Assembly (NCBI GenBank): GCA_023100825.1
Contig: CP095846.1
Span: 4,154,001 to 4,218,000, forward strand
Reading direction: 5' to 3'
Length of the DNA stretch: 64,000 bases
DNA from: Nocardioidaceae bacterium SCSIO 66511
GTDB lineage: Bacteria > Actinomycetota > Actinomycetes > Propionibacteriales > Nocardioidaceae
Shown piece after piece: positions 9,560 through 17,587 of this stretch; position 1 is the stretch's first letter, and each line of letters begins with the position of its first letter. The translations under genes and the position numbers were made by a program. The notes beneath the pieces were generated by a model. That model did no database searches. It had not been told where the DNA came from and saw only the letters and a program-made list of their open reading frames with translations.

Positions 9560-9808
9560 TCAGGTGCGACCGAGCGCCTTCCGCAACCGTGCCGGATCGA
9601 CCCGCCAGAAATCGTGCTGTCGGCCGTCTACGAACGTCACCGGAATCTGCTCGCCGTACGTACGCATCGCCTCGGCGTCGGCGGAGATATCGCTTTCGCT
9701 CCAGCCGACGCCGAGCTCGCTGCACACCGATTCGATGATCGCGACGGCGTTCTCGCACAGATGACAGCCCGGTTTGGTCAGTACCTCGACCCTCGGCTGC
9801 TCGGTCAC
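9560..9808 (-). CDS. Glutaredoxin-like (DUF836 type) thiol-redox protein
   Basis: 82-residue thioredoxin-fold protein with a CHLC redox motif at Cys15-Cys18 and the cis-proline segment GEQIPVTFVDG. Small proteins of this type sit upstream of hemA in many actinobacteria, including the mycobacterial haem locus (Rv0508 position). The GTG start overlaps the stop of the upstream ligase gene (GTGA). Likely a thiol-disulfide exchange protein; its partner is unknown. It is separated from rex by the rex promoter. Confidence 0.85.
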   Translation of the reverse strand: MTEQPRVEVLTKPGCHLCENAVAIIESVCSELGVGWSESDISADAEAMRTYGEQIPVTFVDGRQHDFWRVDPARLRKALGRT

Positions 9809-11427
9809 GACAACCCCAACGACTCGCGTCTGGCCTGCGCCCGAAGACGACCCTTCGCCACCTTGCCGTTGGCCGAATGCGGTAGATCGGTCGTGACGGT
9901 GATGTGCTTGGGCCACTTGAACCTGGCCAGCCGCGACTCGCAATGCGACCGGACGACGTCGACGAGGTCCGATACGTTCGCCCGCTGCTCGGCAGGTACG
10001 ACGAAAGCCTGTACCGCCTCGCCCGACTCGGGGTCGGGTACGCCGATCACGGCCGCCTCGGAGATCTCGGGGAGCTCGACCATGACGTCCTCGACCTCGG
10101 ACGGGTACACGTTGAAACCGGAGACGATCACCAGCTCGCGCAACCGGTCGACGAGGGAGAGATCACCGTCGCGGTCGAGCACGCCGACGTCTCCGGTCGC
10201 GTACCAGCCGTCGGGCTGTGGGCCTTCCCGGCCGTCGGGCCAGTAGCCGGAGAACAGGTTGGGTCCGCGTACCCAGATCTCACCCGGATCGCCGGAGTGT
10301 GCGTCGCGACCCGACCCGTCGATCACCCGCAGCTCGAGACCGGGTAGGGGCGCACCGACCGATCCCGCCTTCGGTGACCCATCGGATTCGCGGCCGCGGG
10401 CGGTGAGCGTCGAGGTGATGACGGGTGCCGCCTCGGTCAGGCCGTAGCCCTGTTCGATTGCGACACCGCTGGACTCGACGAACAGCTCGGTGAGGTCCTG
10501 ATCGAGCGCGGCCGCCCCGGACAGCACCAACTGCACATCCGCGAGCTTCTCGCGCAGGTCATCTCGGCCGGCCCATGCGGCCACGACGGGCGGCGCAATC
10601 GGGATGTTCGTGACGCCGTGCCGGGACACGACCTCGAGGGTCTTCTCGTGGTCGAACCGGTCTACCAGCACGAGACGGGCACCGGTACGCAAGACCTGGC
10701 CGAGTACGACGTTGAGTCCGTAGATGTGGAACAACGGCAACAGGCCGAGCACGATGTCCTTGGAGGTCATCGGCTGCGGCTCGATCCGCCCGACCTGCTC
10801 GATGTCGGCGAGCAGCGCCCGGTGGCTCAGCATCACGCCTCGCGGGTTGCCGCTCGTACCCGAGGTGTACAGGAGCGCGGCCAGCGTCTCGGGATCACTC
10901 GGGCTCGCGATCTGCGTGGCGGGTGCAGCGTCAAGGTACGACTCGAACGCCGTCTCATTGACGTCGGCGTACCCGCCGACGACCACGATCGTCGGAACAC
11001 TCGCTCGCGAGCGCAGCCCCACATCGGCGGTGTCGAGCGCGGCGGCGAGCCCCCCGACGGCTGCGCGCACGCTGTCGACCGTCACCTCATCGCAGACGAC
11101 GACTCGCGTGCCGGAGTCGGCGATCATCCGCATGAGTTCGCCAGTGGCCGACCACGGGTTCATCGGAACGACGACATGACCCCCGCGAAGCGCCCCGAGA
11201 TAGGTCGCCACGAATTCGATCCGATTCGTCATCGCCAGCGCGACTCGATGCCCCGCCACGAGGCCGCTGCCGGCGAATGCCCGGGCGACCGATGTCGCCA
11301 GGTCGTCGAGCTCGCCCCAGGTCTTCGTACGTCCTTCCCCGAAGGACTCGATGAGGGCCAGGTCGTCGGTGCCGACCTGCGCGCGTTCGCTCGCCAACGC
11401 GCTCACATTCACCGTGGGGATCGTCAC
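9805..11427 (-). CDS. Acyl-CoA synthetase / AMP-dependent ligase (FadD-like)
   Basis: 540-residue ANL-superfamily enzyme that activates a carboxylic acid as acyl-AMP and transfers it to CoA. Motifs in order: AALLYTSGTSGNPRGVMLSH phosphate loop, PLFHIYGLNVV, YGLTEAAPV, YATGDVGVLDRDG, GFNVYPSEVEDV hinge, and C-terminal SANGKVAKG with the adenylation lysine. Most like long- or medium-chain fatty acyl-CoA ligases; the substrate cannot be read from sequence. GTG start with no Shine-Dalgarno sequence. It diverges from the HAD gene and is coupled to the glutaredoxin-like gene downstream. Confidence 0.9.
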   Translation of the reverse strand: MTIPTVNVSALASERAQVGTDDLALIESFGEGRTKTWGELDDLATSVARAFAGSGLVAGHRVALAMTNRIEFVATYLGALRGGHVVVPMNPWSATGELMRMIADSGTRVVVCDEVTVDSVRAAVGGLAAALDTADVGLRSRASVPTIVVVGGYADVNETAFESYLDAAPATQIASPSDPETLAALLYTSGTSGNPRGVMLSHRALLADIEQVGRIEPQPMTSKDIVLGLLPLFHIYGLNVVLGQVLRTGARLVLVDRFDHEKTLEVVSRHGVTNIPIAPPVVAAWAGRDDLREKLADVQLVLSGAAALDQDLTELFVESSGVAIEQGYGLTEAAPVITSTLTARGRESDGSPKAGSVGAPLPGLELRVIDGSGRDAHSGDPGEIWVRGPNLFSGYWPDGREGPQPDGWYATGDVGVLDRDGDLSLVDRLRELVIVSGFNVYPSEVEDVMVELPEISEAAVIGVPDPESGEAVQAFVVPAEQRANVSDLVDVVRSHCESRLARFKWPKHITVTTDLPHSANGKVAKGRLRAQARRESLGLS

Positions 11428-11534
11428 TCGTCGAGTCTGTCACAGTGAGTATTGGCGTCAGGCCGAGCCCTTGAGCCATAGGGATTCGGAGAACGCGCCG
11501 CCTCCCGGCTACGGCCAGCCGATACCCTCGAACC

Positions 11535-12419
11535 GTGGTCACACGTCGTCGTAACCTCCGCGCGCGATCGGTGCTGGCCGGCGAGGCCGCAGCGGCATCC
11601 GCCGAGGTCGAGGCGGCGCTCGATCTCGAGCCCGACCCGCAGGCCGCCGCCTTCTTCGACGTCGACAACACGATCATGCAGGGCGCTTCGATCTTCTATC
11701 TGATGCGTGGCCTGTACCGCCGGGAGTTCTTCCGTACGCGCGACATCACCCGAGCGGCATGGCAGCAGGCGTACTTCCGCATCGTCGGCTCCGAAGACCC
11801 CGACCACATCGAACAGGCCCGATCATCGGCCCTTGCCTTCATCGCGGGCCACAGCGTCGAGGAGCTGGAGACACTCGGCGCCGAGATCTTCGAGGAGGCG
11901 ATGGCGCATCGCATCTGGCCGGGTACGAAGGCCCTCGCCCAACAGCACCTCGACCACGGTCAGCGGGTCTGGCTGGTGACGGCCGCTCCCGTCGAGATCG
12001 CCGACATCATCGCGTCTCGCCTCGGCCTCACCGGCGCGCTCGGGACAGTCGCAGAGCATGTCGACGGCATCTACACGGGCCGTCTCACCGGTGAGATGCT
12101 GCACGGCCCGGCGAAGGCCGAGGCCGTCATCGCTCTCGCGCGGCGAGAGGGCCTCGCCCTGGAACGCTGCTCGGCGTACTCCGACTCTGCCAACGACCTG
12201 CCGATGCTCTCCCTCGTCGGTGACCCGTGCGCGGTGAACCCGGATCGCAAACTGCTCAAGCATGCGCGTGCTCACGGCTGGCGCATTCGTGACTATCGGT
12301 CCGGCCGCCGGGCGGCGAAGGGGGCGTTCGTCAGCACCGCGACGGCCGGTGCGATCACCCTCGGCATCGCCGCCGGCCTTCGATTCAGACGGCGACGCGC
12401 CACCGCACGTCGAGATTGA
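11535..12419 (+). CDS. HAD-IB family phosphatase (SerB1-like)
   Basis: 294-residue phosphohydrolase. The nucleophile motif is FFDVDNTIM (DxD), followed by motif II LVTAAP, a conserved lysine in HGPAKAEAV, and motif IV YSDSANDLPML. A hydrophobic stretch, AGAITLGIAAGLRF, near the C-terminus may anchor it to the membrane. The family includes SerB-like phosphatases and 1-acylglycerol-3-phosphate-processing enzymes; the mycobacterial syntenic gene is annotated serB1, but phosphoserine activity is unproven. The GTG start follows a TACCCT hexamer (11523-11528) by 6 nt with no ribosome-binding site, so it is probably leaderless. Confidence 0.85.
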   Translation: MVTRRRNLRARSVLAGEAAAASAEVEAALDLEPDPQAAAFFDVDNTIMQGASIFYLMRGLYRREFFRTRDITRAAWQQAYFRIVGSEDPDHIEQARSSALAFIAGHSVEELETLGAEIFEEAMAHRIWPGTKALAQQHLDHGQRVWLVTAAPVEIADIIASRLGLTGALGTVAEHVDGIYTGRLTGEMLHGPAKAEAVIALARREGLALERCSAYSDSANDLPMLSLVGDPCAVNPDRKLLKHARAHGWRIRDYRSGRRAAKGAFVSTATAGAITLGIAAGLRFRRRRATARRD

Positions 12420-12538
12420 AAACTTGAAATCCCCTGCTCACCTGCGGATTCGATAGAAATCCGTATCAACTGGCGAAACACGCAGAGTAGTCGCGGCCCG
12501 ATTTCGGTAGCATCGCCGAGCACACGTCAACGTGCTGC

Positions 12539-13285
12539 ATGAGGGAGGGCCGAGTCATCGTCGCCAGGGCGTGTGAGCTCGATGCTCTGCCTGTGCTGCG
12601 AGCCGTCATTCTGTACGCGCGTTCGCATCCTTCACTTTCCGCGTCCGGTCTCGAGACCGCGATCGCATACGCCGTTCGCGGCCACGCCGGACCGTCGAGT
12701 CCGCAGTCGGCCGGCTCACCGCCCGACGATGACCCCGAGCGCAACCGCATCGTCGCGCTCGTCGAGCTCGCCCAGTCCGGTGACAGCGAGGCGTTCGGCC
12801 AGCTGTACGACCACTACGCCGACCAGATCTTCCGCTACGTGTACTACCGCGTCGGCGAACGCACCCTGGCCGAGGACCTCACCGGCGACGCGTTCGTACG
12901 CGCGTTGCGTGCACTGCCGCGCTTCACCTGGCAGGGCACCGACTTCGGCGCCTGGCTGACGACGATCGCCCGCAACCTGATCACCGATCACTACAAGAGC
13001 AGCCGGACCAAGCGCGAGATCGTCGCCGACGAACTACCCGAGACCAACGACACCCGTAGCGGACCCGAGCAGGCGGCGATCGCAAACGACGCACACGACG
13101 CGTTGATCCGCGCTATGCAGGACCTCCCCGACGACCAGCGCGAGTGCCTGACCTCACGCTTCATCTTGGAGCGCTCCATCGCGGAGACCTCGGCGATCAT
13201 GGGCCGTTCGCCGGGCGCGATCAAGCAGCTCCAGCTGCGGGCGATCCGGGCGCTCGCACGCACGATCCCCGGTGAGATGCGATGA
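12539..13285 (+). CDS. bldN: ECF-type RNA polymerase sigma factor, BldN-like, with N-terminal extension
   Basis: 248 residues. Sigma region 2 (about 86-155: FGQLYDHYADQIFRYVYYRV, then WLTTIARNLITDHYKSSR) and region 4 (about 180-243, ending PGAIKQLQLRAIRALART) are complete. The protein resembles streptomycete BldN, which is encoded close to the same haem locus and made as a pro-protein. A 65-70 residue extension precedes region 2 here, as in pro-BldN. The start has no convincing Shine-Dalgarno sequence, so a shorter form is possible. The next gene encodes a membrane protein with the layout of the anti-sigma factor RsbN. Confidence 0.8.
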   Translation: MREGRVIVARACELDALPVLRAVILYARSHPSLSASGLETAIAYAVRGHAGPSSPQSAGSPPDDDPERNRIVALVELAQSGDSEAFGQLYDHYADQIFRYVYYRVGERTLAEDLTGDAFVRALRALPRFTWQGTDFGAWLTTIARNLITDHYKSSRTKREIVADELPETNDTRSGPEQAAIANDAHDALIRAMQDLPDDQRECLTSRFILERSIAETSAIMGRSPGAIKQLQLRAIRALARTIPGEMR

Positions 13286-13370
13286 GTCACACCGTGGAGC
13301 ACCTTCGTAACCTCCGATGCCGCCCGGTCGTTGTACCGAGCGGATCAAACCTCCGGACAGGACAACCGAC

Positions 13371-14912
13371 ATGAACGGCCGATTGTGGGGTGGTCGACGC
13401 GCCGACGCGTTCCAGGACGCTCTGGATGGCCAGGTCGACCTCACTGAGTACGAGCTCACCGAGTTCGTACGTCTTGCGCATGCCCTGCGCGAGATGGCGC
13501 CGGCCACGCTCGGTAATGAGGCCCGCAGTTCGATGCGGGCACGCCTGGTAGCCGAAGCCGAGACGGTTCTCGGCGGCGCAACTGTTCCTCCGCCGCCCCT
13601 GCGTAAACCGAAGCGCCGCAAGCTGCGTATCGCGGCCGGCTCGACGGCCGCCGTCGCGGCGATCTCCGCGGGCCTCGTCACGATGAGCGCCGATGCCCTC
13701 CCCGGCGACGTCCTGTACCCGATCAAACGCGGCGTCGAGCAGGTCGAGCTCACCGTCGGAGGCGGCGGCGCGGCCGGAACCGGTCAGACCCGACTCGACC
13801 ATGCCGCCGAACGCCTCGACGAGGCCGAGCAACTGGCGAGGGGCGGCAAGGCAGACCGCGTCGGCGGCGTACTCGACGACTTCTCCAGCGATGCAGAGGC
13901 GGGCACCGAACAACTGCTCCGCGCGTACGCCTCCGATGGCAACGACGCGCAGGTCGAAGAGATCCGCGCGTTCGCAAACGCTTCCGCCGATCGGCTCCGG
14001 GCCATCGCGCCGATGCTCGGCAGCTCGAGCCGGAGTTCCTTGCAGGCCGCCATCGACACCGTCACCTCGATCGACCGCAGGGCCGTCGCAGTGTGTCCGG
14101 CGTGCGCGGGCGGCCCGACCGTACAGGTCCCGTTCGATCCCGAACATCTCGGCTCGTTGCCGGAAAGAGACCCCGAAGACACCGACGAGCAGCAGGGTGA
14201 CAACAGCCACGACGACGTCGTCGCCGAGCCCGACGACCTGCCGAACGGCACGGACCTGCCGGATCTCGATCCGACGCCCGACAAGAACGGCGCCGACGAC
14301 AGCGACCACGACGATACGGACTCGGGCGACAACGATCCGCAGCTGGAAGGCGATTCCGTCGTCGGCTCGGACCAGTCCGATTCCGTACGTCCCGACGATG
14401 ACGACTCGACCGGACACGATCTGCCTGACCTACCCGATCTGCCGGGTATCGACGAGAAGTCGGGCAGCATCGTCGAGAGCCTCCCGCTCGGGCCCGTACA
14501 CGACGTACTCGATCCCGTGCAGACGCTCATCGATCAGCTCGGTCCCATCGGTGACCTGCTCTCACCGGTGCTCGGAAGCGGGAATCAGTCCGATGAGGAC
14601 GGAAAGACCGGTAAGAACGGTAAGAACGACGACCGTCCGCTCGAGGACCTCCTCGGCCCGGTAGTCGGCCAAGACGACGCCGATGCCGATGATCGCGACA
14701 GCGATAAACCGGATGCCGATCTCGATCCGACCCAAGACACCACTACCGACGACGAGGACGACGGCGAAGTCGAGGGTGAGGTCGACGGCGACACTGACGA
14801 CTCCGACGGCTTGATCGATGGCGTCACTGGCACGAATGACGCCCCACCCGTCGAGGAAGAGGATTTGGATCCCCTCGAGAACGGCGCCACCGACGGCGCC
14901 ACGGGCGAGTAG
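13371..14912 (+). CDS. Membrane DUF5667 protein, probable RsbN-like anti-sigma factor
   Basis: 513 residues. The N-terminal cytoplasmic part (about 1-85) begins RRADAFQDALDG and is the expected sigma-binding segment. One transmembrane helix spans about 86-104. An extracytoplasmic DUF5667 region (about 109-245) carries PGDVLYPIKRGVEQVEL and a CPAC pair. The remaining ~270 residues are extremely Asp-rich and disordered, with a leucine/proline patch near 380-410. It lies 85 bp after the BldN-like sigma gene, as RsbN lies after BldN in Streptomyces. The acidic tail is far longer than I would expect and may bind cations or cell wall. Function inferred from context. Confidence 0.75.
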   Translation: MNGRLWGGRRADAFQDALDGQVDLTEYELTEFVRLAHALREMAPATLGNEARSSMRARLVAEAETVLGGATVPPPPLRKPKRRKLRIAAGSTAAVAAISAGLVTMSADALPGDVLYPIKRGVEQVELTVGGGGAAGTGQTRLDHAAERLDEAEQLARGGKADRVGGVLDDFSSDAEAGTEQLLRAYASDGNDAQVEEIRAFANASADRLRAIAPMLGSSSRSSLQAAIDTVTSIDRRAVAVCPACAGGPTVQVPFDPEHLGSLPERDPEDTDEQQGDNSHDDVVAEPDDLPNGTDLPDLDPTPDKNGADDSDHDDTDSGDNDPQLEGDSVVGSDQSDSVRPDDDDSTGHDLPDLPDLPGIDEKSGSIVESLPLGPVHDVLDPVQTLIDQLGPIGDLLSPVLGSGNQSDEDGKTGKNGKNDDRPLEDLLGPVVGQDDADADDRDSDKPDADLDPTQDTTTDDEDDGEVEGEVDGDTDDSDGLIDGVTGTNDAPPVEEEDLDPLENGATDGATGE

Positions 14913-14923
14913 CCGAACCCGGT

Positions 14924-15991
14924 CTAGAAGAACACGCCCTTGCGCTCGACGAGCAGGTTGAAGAGCGTCTGCTGAATCGTCTCGCGAACCTGGTCGGTGA
15001 CGTTGAAGATGAGCATCGGGTCGTCGGCGGCGTCGCTGGGGTACGCGTCGGTGCGGATCGGCTCGCCGAACTCGATCACCCATTTGCTCGGCAACGGGAT
15101 CAGCCCGAGCGGGCCGAGCAGCGGGAAGAACGGCGTGATCGGGATGTACGGAACACCGAGCAGCCTGGCCAGGGACGGGATATTGCCGACCAGCGGATAG
15201 ATCTCCTCGGCCCCGACGATCGAGCACGGCACGATGGGGACGCCGGTACGCATTGCTGCGGATACGAAGCCACCGCGGCCGAAACGTTGCAGTTTGTACC
15301 GCTCGGAGTACGGCTTGCCGATGCCTTTGAAACCCTCGGGCCACACGCCGACGAGCTCGCCCTGTCGGAGCAGACGCTCGGCGTCCTCGTTACAGGCGAG
15401 CGTCGCTCCGCCCTTACGTGCGACCTCCGAGATGAACGGCAGAGTGAAAACCAGATCGGCGGCGAGCATCCGCAGGTGCCGATCGGCATGGTCGTGTACG
15501 ACGAGCGACGTCATGATGGCGTCGACGGGAATGGTGCCGGAGTGGTTGGCGACGAGCAGGACACCGTCCTCGCTCGGGATGTTGTCGGCCCCGCGTACCT
15601 CGATCCGGAACCACTTCTGCGCGATGGGCCGCGCGATCGCCAACCCGAGCCGCGCGGTCAGCTCGGGGTCGAATCCGAACTCGTCGATCGGGTAGTCGCC
15701 GGAGAGCCGCCGGCGCAGCAGCGCAACCCACTCGGCGAGGCGGCGCTCCCACTCACGGCCGAGCACCTCGCGCGCGCCACCCGCGACGGCATCCATCAGG
15801 TCGGCGGCGGGAATGCCCCGCCGAGCTGACGGATCGGATTCGCGCGTGCTGTCGGCCGGCGGATCGGGCTGCGCATTGGGAGTGTCGCGTCCGCCTCCGA
15901 CGAGTGCACGTGCAGCAGAGGACGCGGTCCGGCGTCGGCCGCGGCCGGGTCTGCCGCGTGCGCCGATCGGGATGATCTCCGCGTCACCCAC
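14924..15991 (-). CDS. Lysophospholipid acyltransferase family protein
   Basis: 355-residue PlsC-superfamily acyltransferase, probably acting in phospholipid synthesis at the membrane. The active-site region is LVANHSGTIPVDAIM, where the His-Asp spacing is six rather than the usual four residues, as in the actinobacterial Rv0502-type group. The second block is GVWPEGFKGIG, followed by FGRGGFVSAAMRTGVPIVPC. About 90 N-terminal residues are low complexity. The GTG start at 15991 overlaps the end of the upstream reductase gene, so the two are coupled. It converges on the anti-sigma gene. Confidence 0.87.
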   Translation of the reverse strand: MGDAEIIPIGARGRPGRGRRRTASSAARALVGGGRDTPNAQPDPPADSTRESDPSARRGIPAADLMDAVAGGAREVLGREWERRLAEWVALLRRRLSGDYPIDEFGFDPELTARLGLAIARPIAQKWFRIEVRGADNIPSEDGVLLVANHSGTIPVDAIMTSLVVHDHADRHLRMLAADLVFTLPFISEVARKGGATLACNEDAERLLRQGELVGVWPEGFKGIGKPYSERYKLQRFGRGGFVSAAMRTGVPIVPCSIVGAEEIYPLVGNIPSLARLLGVPYIPITPFFPLLGPLGLIPLPSKWVIEFGEPIRTDAYPSDAADDPMLIFNVTDQVRETIQQTLFNLLVERKGVFF

Positions 15992-16958
15992 GCGCGCCCC
16001 CGACGAATGCGAACGGGCCGGGCTCGAGGGTCGCGGCGAATGCGTCGATGATCTGCTCGGTTGTCCACTTCGGCTCGTACCCGAAGATCTCACGCAGTGC
16101 GGTGATGTCGAGTCCGCGTCCGTGCATGAAGTACGGCCGCAGATCTGTCGGCAGTGAGATGCCGGCCACCCGCCCGATAGTCGGGGTGACCGTGCCGAAG
16201 GCAGGCGCGGGGATGCGGATCAGCGGCCGGTGAAGTCGTCGCGCGATCTGGCTCAGCAGCATCGGCCCGTCGCCGGCGACGTTGAACGTGCCGGGTCGGT
16301 CGCTGGTGGTGGCCAGACGCAGCACCTCAAGGGCGTCCTCCTCGTGCAGGAACTGCATCCGGGGGTCGAAGCCCAGCACGCCGGGGATCGCAGGTAGCCG
16401 GAAGTACGAAGCGAGCACGGTGTCGACGCTCGGACTGATCACCATCGCCATTCGCAGCGTGGTGATCGAGACGTCCGGTCGGCGCCGGCCGAACCCGCGA
16501 ACATAACCCTCGGCCTCGATCAGGTCCTTCGGATAGCCCGAGGAGACACCGCCCTTCGGCGGCATCGACTCGGTGAACATCGCGACGTTGCGTGACGACG
16601 TGCCGTAGACGGCACCGGACGACTGGAGTACGAACCGCTCGACGCCCGGAGCGCGCTGACAGGCAGCCAGCAACTGCATGGTGCCGATGACATTGAGTTC
16701 CTTCGCCGGGCCACGGGGGCCGCGAGCAGGGCCGACGCCGAGGTGGACGACGGTGTCGACCTCCTCGACCGCGAGTACCTTACCGACGACGGGCGTACGA
16801 ATGTCCGCGCGTACGTATTTGACCCCGGTCAGGTCGATCCGGGGCGGATAGACGTCGAGCCCGACTACCTTGTCGACGTCAGGAACGGTGGCGAGAAGCC
16901 GTGCGAACCTGGCACCGAGGTCACGCGAGACACCGGTGACGAGGACGACTCGCCCCAT
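15984..16958 (-). CDS. NAD-dependent epimerase/reductase (GalE2-like)
   Basis: 324-residue extended SDR. The Rossmann motif near the N-terminus is VTGVSRDLGARFARLL, a degenerate form of GxxGxxG. Further marks are DTVVHLGVGP, FVLQSSGAVYGTS and a C-terminal substrate domain. The YxxxK pair appears as SSGYPKDLIEAE, so the catalytic spacing is altered and classical sugar epimerase activity is doubtful. Mycobacterial galE2 (Rv0501) has the same neighbours: bS22 and a small HTH upstream, acyltransferase downstream. Substrate unknown. Confidence 0.85.
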   Translation of the reverse strand: MGRVVLVTGVSRDLGARFARLLATVPDVDKVVGLDVYPPRIDLTGVKYVRADIRTPVVGKVLAVEEVDTVVHLGVGPARGPRGPAKELNVIGTMQLLAACQRAPGVERFVLQSSGAVYGTSSRNVAMFTESMPPKGGVSSGYPKDLIEAEGYVRGFGRRRPDVSITTLRMAMVISPSVDTVLASYFRLPAIPGVLGFDPRMQFLHEEDALEVLRLATTSDRPGTFNVAGDGPMLLSQIARRLHRPLIRIPAPAFGTVTPTIGRVAGISLPTDLRPYFMHGRGLDITALREIFGYEPKWTTEQIIDAFAATLEPGPFAFVGGARG

Positions 16959-17002
16959 TCGACCTCCCTACAGCACCGAAGCGTTCGATGTGGCTGTACG
17001 GC

Positions 17003-17104
17003 CTACTTGCCGAGACGACGGCGCTGCACCCGCGTACGCTTCAGCATCTTGCGGTGCTTCTTCTTGGCCATGCGCTTGCGGCGCTTCTTGACGACGGAGC
17101 CCAC
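17003..17104 (-). CDS. Small ribosomal protein bS22 / AURKAIP1-COX24-like, 33 residues
   Basis: 33-residue, extremely basic peptide: [18 protein letters not shown] then [14 protein letters not shown]. It matches the actinobacterial bS22 family, an extra small-subunit protein seen in mycobacterial ribosomes (Rv0500B position). The GTG start at 17104 has AAGGGTGA just upstream. The gene is too short for ordinary open-reading-frame cut-offs. Its place between the HTH gene and the galE2-like gene is strongly conserved. Confidence 0.93.
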   Translation of the reverse strand: MGSVVKKRRKRMAKKKHRKMLKRTRVQRRRLGK

Positions 17105-17198
17105 GTTTCACCCTTGCTCATTGGTATCGAAACAACACAAGGCTACCGGTAGGTGGACGGCCACAGCGCGGCAGTGTCCGCATAGCCGGTCACAGCGA

Positions 17199-17411
17199 CT
17201 AACCGGCCTGGTAGTACGAGCGACGCAGGTACTCTTCAACGGCCTTCTCGGGCACGCGAAACGATCGACCGACGCGAATGGCATCGAGCTGCCCCCCGTG
17301 CACCAGGCGGTAGACAGTCATCTTCGAGACGCGCATTCGAGCGGCCACCTCAGCGACGGTCAAGAACGGACCACCTGCGGGCGGAACGTTGTCGCGTTCG
17401 GTTGAGCTCAT
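17199..17411 (-). CDS. Excisionase/MerR-type helix-turn-helix protein
   Basis: 70-residue DNA-binding protein. Residues ~15-66 form a single winged-helix excisionase domain: FLTVAEVAARMRVSKMTVYR, then GQLDAIRVGRSFRVPEKAVEEYL. It is homologous to the small HTH gene beside proC and bS22 in mycobacteria (Rv0500A). No recombinase is nearby, so it is a resident regulator and not phage-derived. The start is preceded by GAAGGCAGG. Target genes are unknown. Confidence 0.88.
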   Translation of the reverse strand: MSSTERDNVPPAGGPFLTVAEVAARMRVSKMTVYRLVHGGQLDAIRVGRSFRVPEKAVEEYLRRSYYQAG

Positions 17412-17475
17412 TGGTCTTCGCCTGCCTTCAAACGTGATCGAAACCCCGGCCCTCGGGGGAATGTCACTTGGCGTG

Positions 17476-17504
17476 AGCGTAGTGCCTCATGGGGCCATTG
17501 CGAA
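17476..17504 (-). promoter_or_regulatory. Candidate promoter of the HTH-bS22-galE2-like cluster
   Basis: On the minus strand a -35 TTCGCA (17504-17499) and -10 TACGCT (17481-17476) lie 17 bp apart, predicting a start near 17469 and a 58-nt leader. A second TAAAAT hexamer at 17534-17529 lacks a good -35. The 176-bp gap 17412-17587 holds nothing else recognisable. Confidence 0.4.
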
Positions 17505-17587
17505 AGGAGTGATCGCCGAAAGTACTCGATTTTAGCGTGTCGCGCTTGACCTGGGGCCAAAATACTTCCGACATTCGTCTGACCGGC

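Noticed and set aside
17529-17546. TAAAAT as a promoter of the HTH gene
   Set aside because: No acceptable -35 at 16-18 bp; the TTCGCA-TACGCT pair closer to the gene fits better.
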